Below are positions 30,120-37,936 of a stretch of DNA of 64,000 bases, in pieces; the first letter of the stretch is position 1; every line of letters starts with the position of its first letter. The notes beneath the pieces are model-generated. The model was not told the DNA's origin, searched no databases, and saw only the letters and a program-made list of their open reading frames with translations. The stretch is taken from NCBI GenBank assembly GCA_020161065.1, contig JAIUPH010000008.1:341040-405039 (forward strand), written 5' to 3'. The DNA comes from Pseudomonadota bacterium. GTDB lineage: Bacteria > Pseudomonadota > Gammaproteobacteria > Burkholderiales > Burkholderiaceae_C. The translations under genes were made by a program, and so were the position numbers.

Positions 30120-31207
30120 TCGCGGCTGCCGGTCAGCCGGCGCCGGATCCATGCCGTCAGCCCGCGGCGCCGGTTCTCGGTCACGGCGCCGATCAGGCCG
30201 ACCGAGGCGGCCACCAGCAGCGTCGTCAGCAGCCACGCCGTGTAGCCCTTGTTGTCGAGGCGCAGCACCGAGCCCCAGAACAGGAACAGCGGCTGGTGCA
30301 GCAGGTACAGCGTGAAGGTGTAGGCGGCCAGCAGGCGGATCGGCCGCTCGCAGACGACCAGCACCTGGCCGACCACCGGCGCGACCTTGCGCATGCCGGC
30401 GAAGTGCAGCATCACCAGCAGCCCGAGCAGGTAATCACCGAGGAAGAAGCGCGAGAACGTGAACTCGATGAACCGCGTCTTGCCGACCAGCGCCTCGAAC
30501 ACGGCGCCGGCGCGATGCTCGACATCGAGTTGCAGGTAGCACGCGATGCCGATCACGGTGCCGACCACCAGCACCCAGGCGGTGCGCAGCGAGATGTCCG
30601 CCAAGCGCTGCCAGCGGTACAGCACCACCCCCATCGCCCACACCGGCGCCAGCAGCAGCAGCTTGGGGCCCAGCAGCAGCGCCAGCGCGGCGATCACCAG
30701 CCAGGCCTTGCGCCGAGGCAGGAAGACCAGCGCCCCGAAAGCCACGTAGTACCAGAACTCGTAGCAGATCGACCAGTACGGCACGTTGGAGAAGCTGGTG
30801 ATCGAGACGAACCAGGCCTCGTTGAGCATCAGCAGGCTGCCGGCAATGCGCGGCAGGAAGCGGTCGAAGGGGTAGCCGCTGTAGACGTCCGGCAGCAGCT
30901 GGCGGCCGATGCTGTCGAGCACCACCGTCAGCACCAGCGCCGGCAGCGCGACCGAGTACACGCGCGACAAGCGGCTGGCGGTGAACGATGCCCAGTCGCG
31001 CTCCTTGGTCGCCGTCACGTAGGTGATGACGTAGCCCGAGAGCACGAAGAACACGATGACCGAGCTGTGCCCCAGCTGGCTGGCCGGCAGGATGGGCTCG
31101 ACGAGCCAGCGCTGGTTGGAGTGGTACAGGTAGACCAGGCAGGCCGCCCCGAACCGCACCACGTCGAGGTAGAGGGAAAACGTCTTGGGGATCGCAGGGC
31201 TGCTCAT
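30101..31207 (-). CDS. Acyltransferase family 3 membrane protein
   Basis: This 368-residue integral membrane protein of the acyltransferase-3 (OafA/NodX-like) family would transfer acetyl or another acyl group from cytoplasmic acyl-CoA to a glycan. Family features are the first helix YLDVVRFGAACLVYLYH, the loop VIVFFVLSGYVITY, VPYWSICYEFWYYVAFG, and a terminal helix with TLYLLHQPLFLFW; about ten helices are predicted. No SGNH extension is fused to it. The ATG at 31207 overlaps the stop of the upstream SGNH gene (ATGA), so it is coupled to the MBOAT-SGNH pair. A longer upstream start would only add an Arg/Gly-rich leader. Confidence 0.87.
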   Translation of the reverse strand: MSSPAIPKTFSLYLDVVRFGAACLVYLYHSNQRWLVEPILPASQLGHSSVIVFFVLSGYVITYVTATKERDWASFTASRLSRVYSVALPALVLTVVLDSIGRQLLPDVYSGYPFDRFLPRIAGSLLMLNEAWFVSITSFSNVPYWSICYEFWYYVAFGALVFLPRRKAWLVIAALALLLGPKLLLLAPVWAMGVVLYRWQRLADISLRTAWVLVVGTVIGIACYLQLDVEHRAGAVFEALVGKTRFIEFTFSRFFLGDYLLGLLVMLHFAGMRKVAPVVGQVLVVCERPIRLLAAYTFTLYLLHQPLFLFWGSVLRLDNKGYTAWLLTTLLVAASVGLIGAVTENRRRGLTAWIRRRLTGSRDHSYSV

Positions 31208-32271
31208 CGCTGGACCTCGGGCCCCGTCCGGTCGGCCGCCAGCGCCTTTGCCGCAGCGTCCGCGAACAGGCGATAACACAGGGCGTTGGGGTGGCCATCA
31301 TAGGGGCCGATCTCCAGCGACAGGTGCGAACTTGCGAAATGTTTGGCGAACAACGGCTCCACGTCGACGACCTGCAGGCCCGCGGCGCGCGCGCGCTGCA
31401 TGAACGCCTGGCGCTGCGCATCCGCCGGCACGCGGCCCTGCGCCAGCGCCCGCCGGTCGGCATCGACGAGCAGCAGCAGCCGCCCGTCGCGGAAGGGCTG
31501 GATGCGCTCGACGAACGCCGCCAGCACGGCGTCGAAGGCAGCGGGCGACAAGCGCGGCCCATCGGCGGCGCGGTCGGCAGGCGCTCCCGGCGCTGCCGGG
31601 GCGTGCGGCTCGGTGCGCTTGAAGAGCGTGCCGAGCAGGCGCGCCGGGTCCAGCTTGAGCTGGCTGGCCACGTAGCGCGCCAGCGCCGACTGCCGCAACC
31701 AGCGCTTCACCGTCGACGCCGGCGGCTGCAGTTCGGTGCGGGGCGCCAGGCTCGCTGGGTCGAGGCACTGGCTGGCCACGTTGCCCGACCCGCACATCGC
31801 CTGCCAGATGTCGCCGCGCTCGATCAGCACGACGAAGTCGCGGATCTGCAGCCGCTCGTGCGCGAAGCGGATGCGCTCGGCATAGTCGAGCAGCGAGCTG
31901 CCGGCGGTGCCCATCGAATACACCGGGCGCCGGCCGTCCAGTGCGGCTTCGAGCTGCTGCGCCGGACGGTCCTTCGGCACCAGGCTGGCCGCGTCGACGA
32001 AGCTGTCGCCAATCAGCGCCACGGCGTTGGGGTCGGGCTTGAAGCTGCGCTCGGCAACGAAGCCCATCTCGTTGGTGCGCAGGCGTTGCGCGTTGCGCAG
32101 GTCCCAGCCGGTGGCGTAGTCGGTCTCCAGCAGCGGCTGGAAGGTGGGGATCTTCGGGTCGACGTAGGTGCCGACCCGTGTCGCGCCGGACACCGGCAGC
32201 ACGCGCAGCAGCAGCTCGCAAGCCAACAGCAGGGCCAGCGTGCCGAGGACGAAGCCGGAGAGGACGCGCAT
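31204..32271 (-). CDS. AlgJ/AlgX-like SGNH O-acetyltransferase partner
   Basis: This 355-residue protein has an N-terminal signal-anchor (LGTLALLLACELLLRVL, with a Cys that might also be lipidated). Its periplasmic SGNH-like domain has the nucleophile block ALIGDSFVDAA (about residues 85-95), VLIERGDIW and the terminal D-x-x-H block DGHPNALCYRLFADA. Proteins of this plan work with a neighbouring MBOAT channel to O-acetylate polysaccharides in the periplasm, as AlgJ/AlgX do for alginate. The MBOAT gene ends 2 bases upstream of this start, and an acyltransferase-3 gene overlaps its stop. The polymer is unidentified. Confidence 0.8.
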   Translation of the reverse strand: MRVLSGFVLGTLALLLACELLLRVLPVSGATRVGTYVDPKIPTFQPLLETDYATGWDLRNAQRLRTNEMGFVAERSFKPDPNAVALIGDSFVDAASLVPKDRPAQQLEAALDGRRPVYSMGTAGSSLLDYAERIRFAHERLQIRDFVVLIERGDIWQAMCGSGNVASQCLDPASLAPRTELQPPASTVKRWLRQSALARYVASQLKLDPARLLGTLFKRTEPHAPAAPGAPADRAADGPRLSPAAFDAVLAAFVERIQPFRDGRLLLLVDADRRALAQGRVPADAQRQAFMQRARAAGLQVVDVEPLFAKHFASSHLSLEIGPYDGHPNALCYRLFADAAAKALAADRTGPEVQR

Positions 32272-32273
32272 CG

Positions 32274-33752
32274 TCAGAAGTTGAAGTAGATGAAGGCGCT
32301 GACCGAGTCACGCGCCGCGTTCAACACCACCAGCAGCAGCGTTGCCGTCAAGGCGGCACCGCCGAGCCAGCCGCGCTGGAAGGCGCCGCGTGCGGCCAGC
32401 GCCTGCATCTGCTGGCCGATGCGGTTGCTGTTGGGCAGCAGGCAGGCGATGAACGCCAGCACCGCGCACCAGCCGGCCCCCGTGCCGGCGTGTAGTCCGG
32501 CGTTCCACAACAGCGGATGAACCTCGGTCGGCGGCGTCAGCCCCGCCATGCCTTGCAGCATGCGCCCGGCGCCGCCCAGCGAGGTGGCGCGGAACAACAC
32601 CCAGGCCACGACCACCGCCAGCATGGTCAGCGCCCAGCCGAACAGGCTGAAGGCCCGGCTGCCGTCGAGCCGCCGGCACAGCGCCGCGCCGCAGACGGCA
32701 CGGAAGGCGTGGTTGACCATCAGGTACAGCCCGTGCAGCGCGCCCCAGATCACGAACGACCAGCTCGCGCCGTGCCAGAGGCCGCCCAGCACCATCGTGA
32801 TCGCCAGGTTGGCGTAGCGCCGCACGCTGCCGTGACGGTTGCCGCCGAGCGCGATGTACAGGTAGTCGCGCAGGAAGTTCGACAGCGAAATGTGCCAGCG
32901 GCGCCAGAAGTCGCTGATGCTCGTGGCCTTGTAGGGCGAGTCGAAATTGAACGGCAGCCTGACGTTGAACAACAGCGACAAGCCGATGGCCATGTCCGAA
33001 TAGCCCGAGAAGTCGAAGTACAGCTGGAAGGTGTAGGCCAGCGCCCCCAGCCAGGCTTCGGTGAGATCAGGCGCGCTGCCGCCATCGACCGGGTTGAACA
33101 CCGCATCGGCATAAGGCGCCACGCCGTCCGCCAGCACCACCTTCTTCACCAGGCCGAGCGCGAAGATCGCCAGCCCCGCCGCCAGGTTGGCGCCGTTGAT
33201 GCGGTAGATCGCCGCATCGGCGAACTGCGGCATCATCTGCGCGTGGTGCAGCACGGGCCCGGCCACCAGGTGTGGGAAGTAGGTGACGAACAGGCCGTAG
33301 TGAATGATCTGCGCTTCGTTGACCTTGCCCTTGTAGGTGTCCACCAGGTAGGCCAGTTGCGTGAAGCTGTAGAACGAGATGCCGATGGGCAGGATCACGC
33401 GGCCGATGTGCCATTGCACGCCCAGCAATGCGTCCACGCTGTCGACGAAGAAGTTGGCGTACTTGAAGTAGCCCAGCAGCGAAAGGTTGAACACGATGCC
33501 CAGCACCAGCCAGCGGCGCGCGCGGACCGATCCCGCGCCCGCGCGGGCGATGCGCAGGCCGACGGCGAAGTTGCAGCCGATCGACGCCAGCAGCAGCAGC
33601 GTGAAGATCGGCATCCACCAGCCGTAGAAGAACAGCGAGGCCAGCAGCAGCCACGCGGCCGCCGCCCTGTGCGAAGAGCGCCCGGCGATGAAGAACCCCA
33701 GCAGGGTCAGCGGCAGGAAGAGCAGTACGAACTGCGCTGTCGTGAAAAGCAT
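32274..33752 (-). CDS. MBOAT family O-acyltransferase (AlgI-like)
   Basis: This 492-residue membrane protein moves acyl groups across the inner membrane for O-acylation of an exported glycan. AlgI hallmarks are ILPIGISFYSFTQLAYLVD, HLVAGPVLHH, QLYFDFSGYSDMAIGLSLL, FWRRWHISLSNFLRDYLY, ALGGNR and GLWHGASW with the catalytic His. Roughly eleven hydrophobic segments are seen. The ATG at 33752 (MLFTTAQFVLLFLPL) gives the normal family start; the upstream extension is Arg/Cys-rich and unlikely to be coding. It heads the transcription unit MBOAT-SGNH-acyltransferase 3. Confidence 0.92.
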   Translation of the reverse strand: MLFTTAQFVLLFLPLTLLGFFIAGRSSHRAAAAWLLLASLFFYGWWMPIFTLLLLASIGCNFAVGLRIARAGAGSVRARRWLVLGIVFNLSLLGYFKYANFFVDSVDALLGVQWHIGRVILPIGISFYSFTQLAYLVDTYKGKVNEAQIIHYGLFVTYFPHLVAGPVLHHAQMMPQFADAAIYRINGANLAAGLAIFALGLVKKVVLADGVAPYADAVFNPVDGGSAPDLTEAWLGALAYTFQLYFDFSGYSDMAIGLSLLFNVRLPFNFDSPYKATSISDFWRRWHISLSNFLRDYLYIALGGNRHGSVRRYANLAITMVLGGLWHGASWSFVIWGALHGLYLMVNHAFRAVCGAALCRRLDGSRAFSLFGWALTMLAVVVAWVLFRATSLGGAGRMLQGMAGLTPPTEVHPLLWNAGLHAGTGAGWCAVLAFIACLLPNSNRIGQQMQALAARGAFQRGWLGGAALTATLLLVVLNAARDSVSAFIYFNF

Positions 33753-33949
33753 CGAGGCGAGGTGACCGCTTGCGGAGGAGGCCGGCCGCAGGCGCCGTGC
33801 GGCACAGGGCCTGCAACGAGCTCGGGTCTGCGGGGTCTGGCCGAAGATACTAGCCGCTGCGCAGGCGCACGACCGAGAACTCACCCACGCTGGCCGTCGA
33901 TTTCAACCGCCCACCCCCCGGTTCGCATGGCGCGAAGAGGCGCGGCCGT

Positions 33950-34324
33950 TCAATCCGGCAGCGTCGTCGCCCGCTCGCGGCCGGCGCGGTAGACCTCGGC
34001 CATCTGCGGGTTCTGCTGCACGCGCAGGCGCATGACGTCGGCCGGCGTGGTCAGCGCCAGCACGCGGCAGTCGAAGCGGCGGCAGATCGACGGCGCCTGT
34101 TCGTGGATGCCGCAGCCCGAGTTGGTGAGGTAGACGCAAGCGCCGTCGGGCCGGCGGTCGAGCACGGCATAGCCGTCCTCGACATGCCAGCGGTAGCGCC
34201 GTGGGTCATCGGCAGGGCCCAGAAAGACGCGGTCGTGCCAGCAGCAGGCGCGGCAGCCGCCGCAGGGCAGGTCGGCCACCTGCTGCTTGCGCGCCGCCAG
34301 CGCATCGGCCTGCGGCGGCTTCAC
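33950..34324 (-). CDS. YkgJ-type cysteine cluster protein
   Basis: This 124-residue protein has eight cysteines in a pattern typical of the YkgJ (zinc/iron-chelating, CxxCxxCC) family: LPCGGCRACC near residue 22, then GACVYLTNSGCGIHEQAP and ICRRFDCRVL. It probably binds a metal or a 4Fe-4S centre; some family members accompany oxidative maturation of secreted or radical enzymes. The start is a GTG at 34324 that overlaps the TGA of the large lipoprotein gene upstream (GTGA), so the two are translationally coupled, which makes a functional link worth considering. Substrate and role are unknown. Confidence 0.82.
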   Translation of the reverse strand: MKPPQADALAARKQQVADLPCGGCRACCWHDRVFLGPADDPRRYRWHVEDGYAVLDRRPDGACVYLTNSGCGIHEQAPSICRRFDCRVLALTTPADVMRLRVQQNPQMAEVYRAGRERATTLPD

Positions 34325-37300
34325 AACTGCAGGAACCAGGCGTTGGAGCCGGCATGCGGAAAGTAGACCACGCCGCGCAGCGCCGGCACCCACAGCCAGC
34401 GGTTGTAGACGCCCTCCTCGCCGCTGAGCGCCGGGCCGCGCTCGATCGCGCTGCCGCCGCGGGTCGCCAGCAGGGTCACTGCCAGCGTGTCGGCATCGAT
34501 GCGGAACACCGCGGCGCCGGCCGCCGTGCCGCGCACGAGAAAGGCATCGAGATGCGGCACGTAGACCATGCCCAGCGACGGCAGCAGCGCATCGAAGGCC
34601 GGCCTGGCGGCGCTGCTCGGGTGCGTGCGCGCCGTCCAGGTGCCGGTGGCCAGGTCGCAGGTGTAGGGTTGCTTCGGCCCATAGCCGCGCAGCCACAGCA
34701 GCCGCCCGCGCTTGGTGTCGACGGCCGTTGCCGCCATGGCGCCGCTGTTGAGTTCGGCCGGCAACGGGCCCATCACCTCCCAGCGGCCGCCGACGCCCGC
34801 GGCCGCCGGCGTGAAGCGGCGCAGGCTCGGTGCCTGCACGACGTACAGGCGCTCGGTGGACGGATCCTTGCAGACGCAAAAGCCGATCGCCAACGTCCAG
34901 CCGGCAGCGCCGAACACCGGCGGATAGGTGCCGGCGGCATCCCAGCCGTTGGTCCCCTGCGGCAGCTTGACGTTGAAGGCCTCGACGTCCTGCCAGCCCG
35001 AGCCGTAGGGCGACATCGAGCCGCCGAGCCGCAGCGCGCGGTCGTGGCGCTCGATGAATTGCTGCCCGTAGTAGCTGTGCGCCGAGGTCGGCAGGCCGTC
35101 CTTGTAACGCCCTAGTTCGGGGTGCTCGTTGGACGGCGCCGTCACGTTGTCGACCACCTTGCCGTTCGAGCCGGCGAACCACTCCACCCAGGCCGGCTGG
35201 TCGGCCATCAGCGCGATCTTGACCACCTCGTTGCCATAGTAGTCGCCGTGGCCGCCGTTGGCCGCCGCCCAGACCTCGGAGCTGCGCGTGTCGATCGACA
35301 GCCCGCACCACGCATCCAGCCGCGACCGCGGCCCCACCACCGCCGCACCGCCCGACAGCGTCAGCGCGACATTCGTCGGCACCTGCGCGCTCAGGTTGGA
35401 ACCCGGCAGTTCGCGCCATTCGCCGGCCGCCTGGCCGCGGTTCCACGCCGGCGGCACCACGGCCGCGGCGCCGGCCGCGCCCGCGCCCGCGGCCGCCATG
35501 GCCACGCCCGGCGCGACGGCCCACACCGGCTGCAGTTGCAGCCCCTGCACGAACTCGGACCAGTTGCTGGCCGAACTCAGGCGCTGATAGGCCGCCTGCG
35601 CGCCAGCCACCTGATGCCGCACGGCATAGGCCAGCGCCGGCAAGGCGTTGGCCAGATAGCCGTCGGCATTGAGCCCCATGCGCAGCGGCCCGTCGACCTT
35701 GGGCCCCGGCGCCACATAGGGCGGCGGCTTGCGATCCAGCGGCGAGCGGCCGCCGAACGTCGCCCGGTACACCTGGCCCCAGTTGCTGTACCAGGGGCCG
35801 CCCCCGCCTTCGAAGTCGGGGGTCTCGCTGGGCGCAATGGCGATCGAATAGGGCGCGGCGTCGCGAAACAGGAAGTCGCCCTCGGCAGCAGTGCCGAACT
35901 GGCCGATGACGTTGGGCGCGTTCCACGCGAACAGCGCGTCCAGGCGCGACCGCGTGGTGCCGTCGAGCGCCGTCGCCAGGTCTTTGGCATAACCCAGCGC
36001 CGCGGTGAAGAAGGCCTGCATCCAGGTCGCGTCGAAGTACACGTCGTCGTTGATCGTGTAGCGCGTGTTCTCCGCCGGCGCCCGGCTGAACGGCGGCGCC
36101 ACCGTGACCACGTTGGTGCTCATCACGAACGAAGTGACGGTGCGGGTTTCGCCGCCGATCGTGAGCTTCCAGCCGACATACTGGTCATCGGCCGTCTCGT
36201 TGTACGGCGCGCCGTAGAGGCCGCCCTGGACGACCAGGGACTGCGCCGTGCTGCCGGCGGCGATCTGGCCTCCCATCAGGCCGTTGTAGTCGGAATACGG
36301 CGTGACGAAGCCCAGCGGGTTGCTGGGCTTGAGCACGTAGCGGCCGTGGTAGTACTCGATGTTGTTGCGCAGGTTGGCGGCGAACTCGGCCTTGAACACG
36401 GTGTCGTCGTCCGGCGTGGCGGCCACGGCCTGGGCCAGCGTGCGCCAGCGCCAGGCCACGCCACGCACGCTGCCGGCTGCCTCGGTCTTGAACAAGCCCT
36501 TGACACCTTCGCGCCAGGTGTTGGGCGCCGCCAGCGCATTGGCGGCCGCCAGGAACTGCAACTCCTCCAGGAAATACTGCCGGCCGGTCACGAGGTAGGC
36601 GAGATAGCCCATCGACGGCTGGTGCGACGATGGCCACGCCGGCGGCTGCGCGCCGCCGGCCTGCGGCGGCGTGGTCCAGCCGGGGGAAGGTTCCATCACC
36701 GTCAGCGTCGAATAGCGCGAGATGCGCGGCGGGCGAAACGCTTGCTGCGGGTTGGTCTCGTCGCGGAAGTGGAAGCCGTAGCGGCCCGCCGAGTAGCCGT
36801 TGAAGACCACGCCCTTGAAGGTTTCGGGCGCGCTGCAGGTCAGGTACAGCACATCCCATTCGGGCAGCAGGCCGATCGACGGGCTGTAGCCGGCGGTGCC
36901 GATGGCCAGCGGGAAACTGCCTTGCTGCAGTGGCACGAAGCTCGTCGGCAGGGCCCTCACCCGCGCCGCTTGAACGGGCGTGACCGCCTGGTAGGTCGGC
37001 ACCAGGCCCGTGGCCTGCAGGTAGGCCGCATCGTGCTTGACGGTGACATCGTGCGCGGCCCCCAGCCAATGCGACGTGGCCGTGCCCGACAGCAGCGGCG
37101 TACGCTGGTGGTGCAGCAGCTCGATGGTCTGGCGAAAGCGTTCGCGCCCGCCGAGTGCGAACACATAACTCGCCACTTTGGACGACGGCGCCGGCACCAG
37201 CAGGTAGCCGTTCTCGACGCTGGGCAGCACCTCGACGCTGCCGTCGCGCCACAGGTTGACGTCCAGCCAGGCCACCAGGTGCGGGTCGGTGCCGATCGGC

Positions 37301-37851
37301 TTGCGGAACTTCCAGCTCGACATCAGCGGGCCGGACACCCAGCTGGCAAACGGCTGGTCCCAGTCGGCGTCGGACCACGCGGCACTGCCGAAGCTGCCGG
37401 CGTCGACCGCCGCCTTGACGCCGGTGGCCCGCAGGTCGGCGGTGGTCAGCACGGGGCCGGCGGCGCCGCTGCCGCTGCGCAGCGCCAGGGCGTAGGCGGC
37501 GTTCGCCTGCAGGTCCAGCAGCGCCGACACGACGCCGAAGCTGACGCTGCCGTCGGGCCAGCGCGTCTTGACGTCGATCTGCAGGCCGTCGAGCGCGCTG
37601 CCGGCCGGCAGGTCGCCCGGCCTGAACACCTGCCCGAAGCTCACCGGCGCGCTGCCGGTGACGGTGTCGCGCAGCGTGGTGGTCGTGATCAGCGTGCCGG
37701 CAGCCGCGGCCGGCGGCGGCGTGGCCGGGCTGCCCGTGCTGCCCGGCGCGGTCGCCGCGTTGCCGTTGCCGCCGCAGGCCGACAAGGCACCGCCGAAGGC
37801 GGCTGCCATCAGCAACTGGCGGCGCTGGGCGTCGATGTCGTGGGCATCCAT
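34321..37851 (-). CDS. Large secreted lipoprotein, RIFT-barrel and propeller-like
   Basis: At 1176 residues this is the largest gene of the cluster. The N-terminus DAQRRQLLMAAAFGG ending in LSACGG looks like a twin-arginine lipoprotein signal. Residues about 50-230 have SFGQVFRPGDLPAGSALDG and VKTRWPDGSVSFGV, reminiscent of the RIFT-barrel start of PcRGLX/YetA-like rhamnogalacturonan lyases, which is a tentative likeness. The middle (about 370-760) is helical with many aromatic residues and could be a toroid. From about residue 800, repeats such as GGHGDYYGNEVVKIAL and LNSGAMAATAVDTKRGRLLWLRG suggest a Kelch/galactose-oxidase-type propeller. A glycan-cleaving or glycan-binding role is inferred from this and context. 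It is coupled to the YkgJ-type gene downstream. Confidence 0.65.
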   Translation of the reverse strand: MDAHDIDAQRRQLLMAAAFGGALSACGGNGNAATAPGSTGSPATPPPAAAAGTLITTTTLRDTVTGSAPVSFGQVFRPGDLPAGSALDGLQIDVKTRWPDGSVSFGVVSALLDLQANAAYALALRSGSGAAGPVLTTADLRATGVKAAVDAGSFGSAAWSDADWDQPFASWVSGPLMSSWKFRKPIGTDPHLVAWLDVNLWRDGSVEVLPSVENGYLLVPAPSSKVASYVFALGGRERFRQTIELLHHQRTPLLSGTATSHWLGAAHDVTVKHDAAYLQATGLVPTYQAVTPVQAARVRALPTSFVPLQQGSFPLAIGTAGYSPSIGLLPEWDVLYLTCSAPETFKGVVFNGYSAGRYGFHFRDETNPQQAFRPPRISRYSTLTVMEPSPGWTTPPQAGGAQPPAWPSSHQPSMGYLAYLVTGRQYFLEELQFLAAANALAAPNTWREGVKGLFKTEAAGSVRGVAWRWRTLAQAVAATPDDDTVFKAEFAANLRNNIEYYHGRYVLKPSNPLGFVTPYSDYNGLMGGQIAAGSTAQSLVVQGGLYGAPYNETADDQYVGWKLTIGGETRTVTSFVMSTNVVTVAPPFSRAPAENTRYTINDDVYFDATWMQAFFTAALGYAKDLATALDGTTRSRLDALFAWNAPNVIGQFGTAAEGDFLFRDAAPYSIAIAPSETPDFEGGGGPWYSNWGQVYRATFGGRSPLDRKPPPYVAPGPKVDGPLRMGLNADGYLANALPALAYAVRHQVAGAQAAYQRLSSASNWSEFVQGLQLQPVWAVAPGVAMAAAGAGAAGAAAVVPPAWNRGQAAGEWRELPGSNLSAQVPTNVALTLSGGAAVVGPRSRLDAWCGLSIDTRSSEVWAAANGGHGDYYGNEVVKIALMADQPAWVEWFAGSNGKVVDNVTAPSNEHPELGRYKDGLPTSAHSYYGQQFIERHDRALRLGGSMSPYGSGWQDVEAFNVKLPQGTNGWDAAGTYPPVFGAAGWTLAIGFCVCKDPSTERLYVVQAPSLRRFTPAAAGVGGRWEVMGPLPAELNSGAMAATAVDTKRGRLLWLRGYGPKQPYTCDLATGTWTARTHPSSAARPAFDALLPSLGMVYVPHLDAFLVRGTAAGAAVFRIDADTLAVTLLATRGGSAIERGPALSGEEGVYNRWLWVPALRGVVYFPHAGSNAWFLQL

Positions 37852-37936
37852 CGACGCAGATTAATGGAGTTCGACGACCCTGCGGTGTCCGGTCGATGCG
37901 CCGCGTCAGCGGCGACGGTGTCAGCGGTTGCAGGAA

